Source: Betaproteobacteria bacterium
GTDB lineage: Bacteria > Pseudomonadota > Gammaproteobacteria > Burkholderiales > Casimicrobiaceae
Length of the DNA stretch: 64,000 nucleotides
Assembly (NCBI GenBank): GCA_013298145.1
Contig: JAAFJO010000004.1
Location: 1 to 64,000 of the forward strand
Direction: 5' to 3'
The position numbers and the translations under genes are program-made. Each line of letters begins with the position of its first letter. The first letter of the stretch is position 1. Below the pieces are notes generated by a model. It did not search any database and was not told the DNA's origin. It saw only the letters and a program-made list of their open reading frames with translations. This document shows, one piece after another, positions 20,166-29,076 of the stretch.

Positions 20166-22934
20166 CTAAGCAGCTGCCGTGGCGCTCGAAACAAGCGTAC
20201 GCAACTCCGGCAAACACGACCCGCAATTCGTACCGCATTTGAGTGTTGATTGCAGCGCAGAGAGTTTGTTCGCTGCGTTCATCATCGCTAGATCGTTAGA
20301 AGAGTAAAACTCAACGATTTCGCGTTCACTCACGTTGAAGCAATTGCACACAATCTTGCCGCGCGCCGTGAAGCCGTCCGGCGCGGTTGCGCTACCCGCG
20401 AGCAAGCGCTGACGAAGCTCCGTCACCGATATGCCCGAAAGAAAAAAATCGCGCATCCATGTTTCTGCCGCGAGGTCTCCCGCGAGACGCACGCCGGTGA
20501 GCCGCCCGTCCTCGACCCGCACTCGACGCGAAATGTTGCGACGTGCATCGTCATATGCAAGCGCGAAGAGGCCGCCTACACCGAGCACACGATCTATTTG
20601 CTCTAAGGTCGCGCGATCAGGCGCACTCGCGCATGAAAGGCGCAACAGCACACCTGGACGTTCGTTACCAATCAACGTCGTCGAGGCGAAGGTCTCTACC
20701 GGCAATGCAGATGCTATTTCGCGCAGCTCATCGCATACCGCGACTGGATCGCGGTCCCGTGCGTAGGCGAAGGCCACCAGTTGCCACGGCAATATCGCTC
20801 GATCAACTCTCACTGCCGCATGCTTGAGCTCAGGTTGCTTTGAGACGGGATCGAACGCGCTGGTAGTCAGCACGTTGATTCCGTGCGAGCCCGCGCTCGA
20901 AAGTGATGCTTTGCCCCAATGCATGGGCACGTAACACTGACCGGATCGCACGTCGTCGCTGATCGCCAGTCGAATCAATAGCTCGCCACGACGCGACGCA
21001 ACCTTCACCACTTCTCCCGCGGCCAAACCACGGCGAGCAGCGTCGTTCGTATTCATCGTAATCATCGGCTCGGGCTCATGCCCGTAGAGCTGCGGTACGC
21101 GCCCGGTACGACTCATGCCATGCCACTGGTCGCGCATACGGCCCGTCGTCAGCGCTAATGGGAAGCGCGCATCGGTTCCATCGACGATCGCCTTGTACGG
21201 TGTTACCTTGAACTTCGCTCTGCTATTGGCAGTGGGGAAGAGGCCGTCTTCGTAGAGACGTGCTTTTCCAACCGCTTCGCCCTCGCGCAGGGGCCATTGC
21301 TGTGGTCCGTCTGTTTCGAGCATCCCGTAGCTCAACCCCGTAATGTCGAGATCACGACTGCGCGTGGATTCGCGGTGTTCGTTGAAGATCGATTCGGGGG
21401 TGGCGTACGGGAACAATGCGGTTCCTTCTCCCGCGCTGCTAGTGAGGGTGCCCAAGCGCCGCTGCAACCGCCGCGCAAACTCGGCCGCAATCTCCCAATC
21501 ATGTTTCGCCTCCCCAGGGGGCGACAAGACGCCGTTGACCCTCGTAATGCGTCGCTCGGAGTTAGTGACTGTGCCGTGCTTTTCGCCCCAGGTGCTTGCA
21601 GGAAGCAAAACGTCGGCAAGCTTCGCTGTTTCCGTCGTCGCAAACGCTTCTTGCACTATCACACACTCGGCGTTCACAAATGACTCAGCAACACTCGCCA
21701 AGTTTGGCATCGATTGCGCGGGGTTTGTGCAAGCAATCCAGAGCAGCTTGATTTCACCGCGCTTCACGGCGTCAAACATTTCCACCGCAGTTTTTCCTGG
21801 CGTGGGCGGGATGCGCCCAGTGGGTACGTTCCAGAACTTTTCGATTTCTGCGCGATGTTCGGCGTTGACGATGTCACGATGACCCGGCAACAGGTTAGCG
21901 AGCCCGCCTGTTTCACGCCCACCCATTGCGTTCGGCTGGCCGGTCAGCGAAAACGGCCCCGCACCCGGTTTACCGATTTGCGCAGTAGCCAGATGCAAGT
22001 TAATCATTGCAGCGTTCTTATCCGTGCCGCTTGTGGATTGATTGAGCCCCTGGCAATAGAGCGAAAGTGTGGCCTTCGATTCGCGCCACCATTGCGCGAG
22101 TTGCACAATCGCTTCTTCTCGCACGCCGCACACACGCGCTGCCCATGCGGGCGTGCACTCACGCACGCTCGTGCGAAGGTCGGCAAAGCCTTCGGTATGC
22201 GCTGCGATGTATTCGCTCGCTGTTGCGTCTTCCCAAATGAGCCAATGCATCACCGCGTTGAAGAGCGCGACATCAGTGCCCGGCAGGATCGGGAGATGCA
22301 AGTCAGCCGCGCGTGCGGTTTCAGTTCGGCGTGGATCAATGCAGACGACTCTAAGCGATGGATTTTTCGCCTTCGCGTCTTCTAAACGGCGGTAGAGAAT
22401 GGGGTGCGCCCACGCCGCATTACTACCCGCGATCACGATAAGCTCAGCATGATCCAAATCGTCGTAGCACGCAGGCGGCGCATCGGCACCCAGCGTCGCC
22501 TTGTATCCCGTCACCGCAGACGACATGCAAAGCCGCGAGTTGGTATCGATATTATTGGTGCCAATCAAGCCTTTGGCGAGCTTGTTAAACACGTAATAGT
22601 CTTCGGTCAGTAGTTGCCCGGAGACATAAAAGCCCACGCTATCGGGCCCATGCTGCTCGATTGTCGTTGCGAATTTCTCGACAAGGTAGTTGAGCGTTTC
22701 GTCCCAGCTCGCTCGCGTGTGTCGCTCGTCCCGTGAACGACGAATCTCGGGGTGTAGCGCGCGGCCGTACGGCGTCGTCGTGAGATGAAGCGTACTTCCC
22801 TTTGTGCAGAGCCGTCCGAAGTTTGCGGGGTGCGCCGGGTCACCTCGCACCGCCGTGATGCGCTCACCGTCGGTTGTCGCGATTACGCCACAGCCGACGC
22901 CGCAATAAGGACAGGTGGTCTTTACTTCATGCAC
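20166..22934 (-). CDS. nasA: Assimilatory nitrate reductase catalytic subunit
   Basis: A 922-residue molybdopterin enzyme that reduces nitrate to nitrite in the cytoplasm. The N-terminal [4Fe-4S] ligands are Cys8, 11, 15 and 43 (CPYCGVGC and LCTKG). The bis-MGD oxidoreductase domain and the C-terminal molydopterin-dinucleotide binding domain follow. The last 60 residues carry a BFD-like [2Fe-2S] motif (VCNCFNVSE and CGTNCGSC), as in Klebsiella-type NasA. No separate electron-transfer subunit is seen. It is the last gene of the nrtABD-nirBD-nasA run, 18 bases after nirD. Confidence 0.96.
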   Translation of the reverse strand: MHEVKTTCPYCGVGCGVIATTDGERITAVRGDPAHPANFGRLCTKGSTLHLTTTPYGRALHPEIRRSRDERHTRASWDETLNYLVEKFATTIEQHGPDSVGFYVSGQLLTEDYYVFNKLAKGLIGTNNIDTNSRLCMSSAVTGYKATLGADAPPACYDDLDHAELIVIAGSNAAWAHPILYRRLEDAKAKNPSLRVVCIDPRRTETARAADLHLPILPGTDVALFNAVMHWLIWEDATASEYIAAHTEGFADLRTSVRECTPAWAARVCGVREEAIVQLAQWWRESKATLSLYCQGLNQSTSGTDKNAAMINLHLATAQIGKPGAGPFSLTGQPNAMGGRETGGLANLLPGHRDIVNAEHRAEIEKFWNVPTGRIPPTPGKTAVEMFDAVKRGEIKLLWIACTNPAQSMPNLASVAESFVNAECVIVQEAFATTETAKLADVLLPASTWGEKHGTVTNSERRITRVNGVLSPPGEAKHDWEIAAEFARRLQRRLGTLTSSAGEGTALFPYATPESIFNEHRESTRSRDLDITGLSYGMLETDGPQQWPLREGEAVGKARLYEDGLFPTANSRAKFKVTPYKAIVDGTDARFPLALTTGRMRDQWHGMSRTGRVPQLYGHEPEPMITMNTNDAARRGLAAGEVVKVASRRGELLIRLAISDDVRSGQCYVPMHWGKASLSSAGSHGINVLTTSAFDPVSKQPELKHAAVRVDRAILPWQLVAFAYARDRDPVAVCDELREIASALPVETFASTTLIGNERPGVLLRLSCASAPDRATLEQIDRVLGVGGLFALAYDDARRNISRRVRVEDGRLTGVRLAGDLAAETWMRDFFLSGISVTELRQRLLAGSATAPDGFTARGKIVCNCFNVSEREIVEFYSSNDLAMMNAANKLSALQSTLKCGTNCGSCLPELRTLVSSATAAA

Positions 22935-22952
22935 AGCGAGTATCGCGCCACG

Positions 22953-23297
22953 TTACGCGTGAGCCGTCAAATCGATAAAAACGTTTGCCGATTCAACCTT
23001 TACCGGAAAGCGCTTGGTGCAACCCACGTCGGGCGCAACCGCCTCTCCGCTCTTCAACTCAATTGTCCAGTTATGTAACGGGCAGGCTACGCGTTCACCG
23101 AATACGATCCCTTGCGAGAGCGGGCCGCCCTTGTGCGGGCACTTGTCCAAGAGCGCGAACACGACATCTTGGTCGTTGCGAAACACGGCCACGTTTCCGC
23201 CTTCTTCGTCACTGCGCTCGATCACGCGCGCGCCCAGCACGGGGAGTTCGTCCAGCCTGCAAACATATCGCCAATTCATGTGTGTTTCGATCTTCAT
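22953..23297 (-). CDS. nirD: Nitrite reductase small subunit, Rieske type
   Basis: A 114-residue NirD with a Rieske-like fold. Unlike some NirD proteins it keeps the full metal-binding set, Cys53-Pro-His55 and Cys72-x-x-His75 (CPHKGG and CPLHNW), so it probably carries a [2Fe-2S] cluster. It partners NirB in NAD(P)H-dependent nitrite reduction to ammonium. The ATG overlaps the nirB stop by four bases (ATGA), indicating coupled translation. Confidence 0.94.
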   Translation of the reverse strand: MKIETHMNWRYVCRLDELPVLGARVIERSDEEGGNVAVFRNDQDVVFALLDKCPHKGGPLSQGIVFGERVACPLHNWTIELKSGEAVAPDVGCTKRFPVKVESANVFIDLTAHA

Positions 23298-25765
23298 TCA
23301 GCGGGAATCGCTTCTGCTGGAGCGATAGGTTTGATTGGAATGAACTGCCGGGTATCGACTCGCGCCTTATCGAATTCAAACCACGGGTCTGGTTCACCGT
23401 CGAGCGCGAATTGCAAGCGCTCCCAAAGTGCTTTTCGGTTTGCCGCGTCGTCCAGTACTTTCTTCTTTACGTAGTCCAAGCCGACGCGCGACACGTAATG
23501 CACCGTTCGTTCAAGATACCAACCCTCTTCCCGATAGAGCTGCATAAATGCGCCGGTGTATTCGAGAACTTCCTCCGACGTTTTCACCTTCACGAAGAAC
23601 TGCGCAACCTCAGTTTTGATGCCGCCATTGCCAGCAACATAGAGCTCCCAGCCAGAATCAACACCTATTACACCAACGTCTTTGATTCCGGCCTCAGCGC
23701 AATTTCTAGGGCAACCCGATACCGCAAATTTCACCTTGTGCGGCGCATACATTCGCCAGAACGCGCGCTCCAAGTCTTTACCCATTTGCGTGGAATCCTG
23801 GGTACCAAAGCGGCACCACTCCGAGCCCACACACGTTTTCACAGTTCGCAAGGCCTTGGCATAAGCGTGGCCGGATGGCATCCCGATGTCTTTCCAGACG
23901 CTCGGTAGGTCTTCCTTCCTTACGCCAAGCAAATCGATGCGTTGACCACCGGTGACTTTCACCGTCGGGATCTTGTACTTATCCACTGCGTTAGCGATAC
24001 GGCGCAATTCGTCCGCCGTAGTCTCGCCGCCCCACATGCGAGGGATGACGCTGAACGTGCCATCTTTCTGAATGTTGGCGTGAGCGCGTTCGTTGATGAC
24101 GCGCGATTGCGGATCGTCGATGTAGTCTTTTGGCCAGGCCGAAAGCAAGTAATAGTTCAACGCGGGTCGGCAGCTTGAACAACCGTTGGGCGTGCGCCAA
24201 TTGAGAAACTTCATTACGTCGGGCACGGAAAGAAGTTTGTTCGCTTGGATCGTATCGCGCGCCTCCTGATGCGTGTGATCGGTGCAACCGCACATCGGCT
24301 TCATTTTGGGCGTCGCGCTGTAGTCGCCGCCCGCGGTGAACATCAAAATCTGCTCAACAAGCCCCGTGCATGAGCCGCACGAGGACGCCGCCTTGGTGTG
24401 TTTCTTCACCTCGTCAAGCGTAAAGAGCCCTTTTTCTTTAATCGCTTTGGTGATGACGCCTTTGCAAACGCCGTTGCAACCACACACCTCGTCCGTGTCT
24501 TTCATCGACGCAGCGCGGGTGTTGCCCTCATGTCCCACGTCGCCAATATTCGATTCGCCAAACATCAGTTGATCGCGGATCTCGGCAATGTCTTTTCCTT
24601 CGCGCAGAAGCTTGAAATACCAACTGCCATCCACCGTATCGCCATACAAGCAAGCGCCAACCAACTTGTTGCCCTTGATGACGAGCCGTTTGTAAACACC
24701 GCCGATGGGATCAGAGAGCGTGATGTCTTCGGTATCCGCGTCGCCTTGGAAATTGCCCGCGCTGAAGAGATCGACGCCGGTGACTTTGAGCTTCGTCGAG
24801 GTGACCGAGCCAACGTAGCGACCAATGCCATATTCAGCGAGATGATTAGCGCACACCTTCGCCATCTCAAAGAGCGGCGCCACGAGTCCATAGGCAATGC
24901 CGCGATGATTGACGCACTCACCGACTGAATAGATGCGCGGATCGGTCAGCGTTTGCATCGTATCGTTGACCAGAATCCCGCCAGGGCGCTGGCTTACCGC
25001 AAGGCCTGATTTTGCGGCCAGCTCGGTGTTCGGCCGGATGCCGACCGCCATCACCACGAGTTCTGCAGGAATTTGCTCGCCTGACTTGAACTTGATTGCC
25101 GCGACACGTCCTGACTCGCCTGCGATCAGCGCTTCGGTGTTCGCTTGCATCTTGAACTCAATGCCTTTGGCTTCGAGCGATGCCTGCAAGAGTTTGCCCG
25201 CGCGCTCGTCGAGCTGCCGCTCCATCAGCCAAGGCATCACGTGCACAACGGTGACGTCCATGCCGCGCAGTTTCAAACCATTCGCTGCTTCAAGCCCTAG
25301 AAGTCCGCCGCCGATCACGATGGCCTTTTTATAGGCCTTCGCAGCGTCAATCATTGCCTCTGTATCTGCGATATCGCGATACGAAATGACGCCCGGAAGA
25401 TTCGCGCCCGGAATAGGCAGGATGAACGGATTCGATCCCGTCGCGACGAGTAGGCGATCATACGAATAGATCTCGCCCGTTTCCGCCTTGAGCTCTCGCT
25501 TCGTGCGATGAATATCGACGATCTTCTTACCCGTAATCAGGTTGATCCCGTTGTCCTTGTACCAATCCCAATCGTTAAGTACGATGTCTTTGAGCGTCTG
25601 CTCGCCGGCAAGCACGGGCGAGAGCAGGATTCGGTTGTAGTTTGGATGCGGTTCTGCGCCAAACACAGTAATTTCATACTTATCTGGCGCGAGCTTTAGC
25701 AACTCTTCGATCGTGCGAATTCCTGCCATGCCGTTGCCAATGACGGCGAGTTTTGGTTTACTCAT
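23294..25765 (-). CDS. nirB: Assimilatory NAD(P)H-nitrite reductase large subunit
   Basis: An 823-residue NirB. The order is FAD/NAD-binding pyridine nucleotide oxidoreductase (GNGMAGIRTIEELL at the start, then a second GGGLLGLEAANGL), BFD [2Fe-2S] motif (CGCNGVCKG with CGSCTG), and the nitrite/sulfite reductase repeats. The siroheme/[4Fe-4S] ligands CVGSEWC and CPRNC are in the last third. It reduces nitrite to ammonium with six electrons. The start at 25765 is chosen because GGGAG precedes it and the FAD motif follows at once; ten extra residues from 25795 are not family-like. Confidence 0.96.
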   Translation of the reverse strand: MSKPKLAVIGNGMAGIRTIEELLKLAPDKYEITVFGAEPHPNYNRILLSPVLAGEQTLKDIVLNDWDWYKDNGINLITGKKIVDIHRTKRELKAETGEIYSYDRLLVATGSNPFILPIPGANLPGVISYRDIADTEAMIDAAKAYKKAIVIGGGLLGLEAANGLKLRGMDVTVVHVMPWLMERQLDERAGKLLQASLEAKGIEFKMQANTEALIAGESGRVAAIKFKSGEQIPAELVVMAVGIRPNTELAAKSGLAVSQRPGGILVNDTMQTLTDPRIYSVGECVNHRGIAYGLVAPLFEMAKVCANHLAEYGIGRYVGSVTSTKLKVTGVDLFSAGNFQGDADTEDITLSDPIGGVYKRLVIKGNKLVGACLYGDTVDGSWYFKLLREGKDIAEIRDQLMFGESNIGDVGHEGNTRAASMKDTDEVCGCNGVCKGVITKAIKEKGLFTLDEVKKHTKAASSCGSCTGLVEQILMFTAGGDYSATPKMKPMCGCTDHTHQEARDTIQANKLLSVPDVMKFLNWRTPNGCSSCRPALNYYLLSAWPKDYIDDPQSRVINERAHANIQKDGTFSVIPRMWGGETTADELRRIANAVDKYKIPTVKVTGGQRIDLLGVRKEDLPSVWKDIGMPSGHAYAKALRTVKTCVGSEWCRFGTQDSTQMGKDLERAFWRMYAPHKVKFAVSGCPRNCAEAGIKDVGVIGVDSGWELYVAGNGGIKTEVAQFFVKVKTSEEVLEYTGAFMQLYREEGWYLERTVHYVSRVGLDYVKKKVLDDAANRKALWERLQFALDGEPDPWFEFDKARVDTRQFIPIKPIAPAEAIPAE

Positions 25766-25791
25766 CAATACTCTCCCACGCGCACGATCGA

Positions 25792-26586
25792 TCAAGCCGC
25801 TTTTTTGTGTTTCGCATACAAGAACTCGACGACTGCCTTACGGTAGTGGTGATAGTTGGCGTCTTCGGCAAGTGCAAGCCTGTCGCGAGGGCGGGCGAGC
25901 TTCACGTCGAGAATTTCACCGATCGTTGCAGCGGGGCCGTTGGTCATCATGACGATTCGGTCAGACAGTAAAACGGCTTCGTCAACGTCGTGCGTCACCA
26001 TCACTACGGTTGATTTCGTCTGCGCAACAATGCGAAGCAACTCATCTTGCAAATGAGCGCGGGTGAGCGCGTCAAGCGCACCAAAAGGTTCATCAAGTAA
26101 CAGCACCGCAGGCTCAATCGCAAGTGCGCGGGCGATACCCACACGCTGCTTCATGCCACCCGAAATTTCATTGGGGTGTTTGTGAATCGCATGAGAGAGA
26201 CCCACGAGTTTTAATGCGTCTTCCGTGCGCTCTTTGAGTTTCGCTTTGGGCTCCTTGCCGCCGAAAACACGCTCTACCGCGAGGTAAACATTGTCGAAAC
26301 ATGTGAGCCATGGCAATAGCGAGTGGTTTTGAAACACGACACCGCGATCCGGGCCTGGCCCTTTCACTTCGCGACCCGCGCAAACGAGCACGCCATTTGA
26401 GGGCAACGAAAGCCCCGCGAGCAGGTTCAAGAGCGTCGATTTGCCGCAGCCAGAGTGACCAATGAGGGCAACAAACTCCCCGCGATTTACGCGGAGATTG
26501 ATGTCGCGAATCGCAAGGAAATCGCCCTGCTTCGTATCAAAACGCTTCTCAACGTTGTCAACAACGAGATGGAAACTGTGATTCAT
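25792..26586 (-). CDS. nrtD: Nitrate ABC transporter ATP-binding protein
   Basis: A 264-residue ABC ATPase of the nitrate/sulfonate/taurine importer family. Walker A is GHSGCGKST, the signature is EISGGMKQRVG and Walker B is VLLLDEPFGALD. MVTHDVDEAVLLSDR supplies the H-loop. The real start is ATG 26586; 28 upstream residues in the same frame run back into nrtB. It lies 16 bases after nrtB and 26 before nirB. It energises the NrtB permease. Confidence 0.94.
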   Translation of the reverse strand: MNHSFHLVVDNVEKRFDTKQGDFLAIRDINLRVNRGEFVALIGHSGCGKSTLLNLLAGLSLPSNGVLVCAGREVKGPGPDRGVVFQNHSLLPWLTCFDNVYLAVERVFGGKEPKAKLKERTEDALKLVGLSHAIHKHPNEISGGMKQRVGIARALAIEPAVLLLDEPFGALDALTRAHLQDELLRIVAQTKSTVVMVTHDVDEAVLLSDRIVMMTNGPAATIGEILDVKLARPRDRLALAEDANYHHYRKAVVEFLYAKHKKAA

Positions 26587-26602
26587 GGCTATCTCCGCGA
26601 GC

Positions 26603-27556
26603 TTAAGATTTCTCGTTGAACTCAAAGCGTGCTGCGATGCGTGTGAGCAGCTGTTCAAGCAACAAGCCAACGATGCCGATCACAAAGATCGCAACGATGA
26701 TGTGTTCAACCACCAGGTTGTTCCACTCATCCCAGAGCCAGAAACCGATACCAACGCCGCCTGTCAACATTTCAGCCGCAACGATCACGAGCCAGGCAAC
26801 ACCGATGGAAAGCTTCACCCCAGTGAGCATGTAAGGCAGTACCGCCGGAAACAATATCTTCGTGAAAATCTTCCATTCAGAAAGGTTCAGCACGCGAGCG
26901 ACGTTTAAATAATCCTGCGGGATGCGTTGCACACCGACCGAGGTATTGATAATCATTGGCCAAATCGAGCAGATGAAAATTACCCAAATAGCGGCGGGGT
27001 TCGCCGCTTTGAACACGAGCAGACCAATCGGTAACCAAGCTAGCGGCGAGACGGGACGCAGGATCGCGATGATGGGTGCGGTCATTCGGTTCAAGAACGT
27101 AAATCGACCGATCATGAATCCCAATGGAATTCCAATCAATGCAGCAAGACCGAAGCCCATGCCCACGCGTTTGAGCGACGACAAAATGTTCCAGCCAATG
27201 CCCTGGTCGTTTGGCCCTTTGCTATAGAACGGGTCGCTAAAAAGCTTGACTGCTGCCGCCCATACCTTCGCAGGACTCGGTATCTGATTGTTGATCTGCG
27301 CGAGGAACTGCCAAGCCAACACAAACAGTGCAAAGCCTACCAATGCGGGCACGGTCGCATGCACGAGCGATGAAACCCGTTCGCGACGACGACGCATCTT
27401 GTTGGCGAGTTCCGCCTCGCGCGTTGCTCGGGATTCCGAAGTTTCCTCCGAGGTCAGTTTTGCCGTTTCTACAAACATTTCATGGGCGGATCGTTTGTTT
27501 TCTCTTTCCGTCACATTCGAGCTCGCAACGAGCGGTAACGTGATCGCGTTACTCAT
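26603..27556 (-). CDS. nrtB: Nitrate ABC transporter permease
   Basis: A 317-residue inner-membrane permease. A polar N-terminal region of about 65 residues precedes roughly six membrane spans. The cytoplasmic coupling loop (NVARVLNLSEWKIFTKILFPAVLPYMLTG) has the family EAA-like arrangement that docks on the ATPase. The N-terminal cytoplasmic extension is longer than in many relatives. The ATG directly follows the nrtA stop, so the two are translationally linked. Confidence 0.93.
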   Translation of the reverse strand: MSNAITLPLVASSNVTERENKRSAHEMFVETAKLTSEETSESRATREAELANKMRRRRERVSSLVHATVPALVGFALFVLAWQFLAQINNQIPSPAKVWAAAVKLFSDPFYSKGPNDQGIGWNILSSLKRVGMGFGLAALIGIPLGFMIGRFTFLNRMTAPIIAILRPVSPLAWLPIGLLVFKAANPAAIWVIFICSIWPMIINTSVGVQRIPQDYLNVARVLNLSEWKIFTKILFPAVLPYMLTGVKLSIGVAWLVIVAAEMLTGGVGIGFWLWDEWNNLVVEHIIVAIFVIGIVGLLLEQLLTRIAARFEFNEKS

Positions 27557-28858
27557 TCAGGCCGCCCCGCCTTTGATCTTGAAAGAATCGGCGTAGGCGC
27601 GCGGATTCGATCCATCCCACGTGATGCCGTCAATGAATTTTGATGAGCGCATTTCCGACTTCGGTATCGCCACTTTCGCTGCGGCTGCGGCGCGTTTGTA
27701 GAGATCAATCTTGTTGATCGATTTCGCAACGTTCAGGTAATCCGGATGCTCTTTCAACAGTCCCCAACGCTTGTGTTGTGTGAGGAACCACATGCCGTCG
27801 GATAAGTATGGAAAGTTGACGGCGCCGTCCTTGTGGAATTTCATTGCGTTCGAATCGTTCCATTGCTTTCCAAGCCCGTTTTCATACTGGCCCTCCCATC
27901 GCCCTTCGATGACTTCCACGGCGGTGTTGACATAGGCCTTGTCAGCCAGGATCGTTGCCGTCTTTTTCTTATCAACCTCTTGATCGATGAAGCGAGACGC
28001 CTCGAGGATCGCCGCGATCATTGCGCGGGCGGTGTTCGGATATTTTTTTGTGAACTCATCCGTCGTGCCGAGTACTTTTTCCGGGTGGTCTACCCAGATG
28101 TCTTGAGTAGTCGCCGCAGTGAAACCGATCTTGTCGAAGATTGCGCGCGCGTTCCAGGGCTCGCCCACGCAATAGCCGTCCATATTGCCCACACGCATGT
28201 TGGCGACCATTTGCGGCGGTGGTACGGTGATTACTTTGGCGTCGGTCATCGGATTGATACCGTTGGCTGCGAGCCAGTAATAGAGCCACATCGCGTGAGT
28301 TCCGGTAGGGAAGGTCTGCGCAAAGGTGTATTCGCGCTTCTCTTTTTTCATCAGCGCCGCGAGTGACGCACCGTCGGTCACGCCCTTGTCTTTCAGCTGG
28401 TTGCTAATGGTGATCGCCTGCCCGTTGTTATTGAGCGTCATTAAGACGGCCATGTCCTTTTTCGGACCGCCAATACCCAAGTGCACGCCGTACACCAATC
28501 CGTAGAGCACATGCGCCGCATCGAGTTCGCCATTCACGAGTTTGTCGCGAACCGATGCCCAACTGGCTTCTTTGGTGGGGATGATCTTGATCCCGTACTT
28601 TTCATCGAGCTTTAGTACTGAAGCCATTACGACGCTCGCGCAGTCTGTCAAGGGAATGAAACCGATCTTGACTTCCTTTTTCTCCGGTGCGTCGGAGCCT
28701 TGAGCCCATGCGCCTTGACGCACGAGCGGCGGAACGAGCGACATGACGCTTGCGGCGCTGGCTGCGCCAACGAGCTTGCGGCGTTGGGCGCTTTGCGGTT
28801 CACTCGGTTTCACGGATGTTGTGGCTTCGACCAGCATCGATTTTTTCATTGCGCTCAT
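27557..28858 (-). CDS. nrtA: Nitrate ABC transporter substrate-binding protein, Tat-exported
   Basis: A 433-residue periplasmic nitrate-binding protein of the NrtA/CmpA family. A Tat signal is visible: a twin-arginine QRRKLVGAAS, then a hydrophobic stretch and a cleavage region near AWAQGSDA (about residue 50). The mature part begins KKEVKIGFIPLTDCASVV, with the family VHLGIGGPKKDMAVLM segment further on. Start ATG 28858 follows GGAGTCAGGA; an upstream TTG at 28870 overlaps that site. It is the first gene after the sigma-54/ANTAR leader. The alternative, a NasS sensor, is unlikely because NasS lacks a signal peptide. Confidence 0.93.
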   Translation of the reverse strand: MSAMKKSMLVEATTSVKPSEPQSAQRRKLVGAASAASVMSLVPPLVRQGAWAQGSDAPEKKEVKIGFIPLTDCASVVMASVLKLDEKYGIKIIPTKEASWASVRDKLVNGELDAAHVLYGLVYGVHLGIGGPKKDMAVLMTLNNNGQAITISNQLKDKGVTDGASLAALMKKEKREYTFAQTFPTGTHAMWLYYWLAANGINPMTDAKVITVPPPQMVANMRVGNMDGYCVGEPWNARAIFDKIGFTAATTQDIWVDHPEKVLGTTDEFTKKYPNTARAMIAAILEASRFIDQEVDKKKTATILADKAYVNTAVEVIEGRWEGQYENGLGKQWNDSNAMKFHKDGAVNFPYLSDGMWFLTQHKRWGLLKEHPDYLNVAKSINKIDLYKRAAAAAKVAIPKSEMRSSKFIDGITWDGSNPRAYADSFKIKGGAA

Positions 28859-28873
28859 TCCTGACTCCAAAAC

Positions 28874-28906
28874 AAAAAAAAGGCTCGCGGTCTAACGACC
28901 GGAGCC
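28874..28906 (-). terminator. Leader terminator before nrtA
   Basis: Minus strand GGCTC-CGGTC pairs with GACCG-C-GAGCC (one bulged C, loop GTTA) and runs into eight T (28881-28874). This is a strong intrinsic terminator only 16 bases before the nrtA start codon. It would stop transcription unless the overlapping antiterminator hairpin forms. Its 5' arm shares bases 28905-28902 with hairpin P2. Confidence 0.88.
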
Positions 28907-28971
28907 TCTTTGCTCAAACAACGTGAACTAATTAGTAGAGAGACATCGTCAGCGTCGCCATTGACGTCGAC
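28902..28971 (-). promoter_or_regulatory. ANTAR-type two-hairpin antiterminator leader
   Basis: Two hairpins precede the terminator. P1 (28971-28948) is a nine-pair stem with one A-C mismatch around the hexaloop AATGGC. P2 (28915-28902) is GAGC/GCTC around the hexaloop AAAGAG. Both loops have A at position 1 and G at position 4, the known recognition pattern of ANTAR-domain proteins. The 3' arm of P2 is also the 5' arm of the terminator, so the two folds exclude each other. NasT, encoded next door, is the obvious binder. Confidence 0.82.
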
Positions 28972-28982
28972 AATTGCTGCAT

Positions 28983-28998
28983 TGCGAGAACCGTGCCA
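28983..28998 (-). promoter_or_regulatory. Sigma-54 promoter of the nrt-nir-nas operon
   Basis: The minus strand reads TGGCACGGTTCTCGCA (28998-28983). It matches the sigma-54 consensus TGGCACG-N4-TTGCA at all but one position, with correct GG-to-GC spacing of 10 bases. Transcription would start at 28971-28972, exactly where hairpin P1 begins. This implies NtrC-type activation under nitrogen limitation. A GCACCA half-site lies at 29051-29056; no full NtrC palindrome was found. Confidence 0.85.
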
Positions 28999-29076
28999 GC
29001 GCTTGTAGGTTCAAGACGTAGCGGGAAACGAGAGATTGCGTAGCTGCGGCGCACCATTTCGAGACACGCCGAGCCT

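Noticed and set aside
29051..29056. NtrC half-site GCACCA upstream of the sigma-54 promoter
   Set aside because: The second half-site is not present at the required spacing; kept only as a remark under the promoter.
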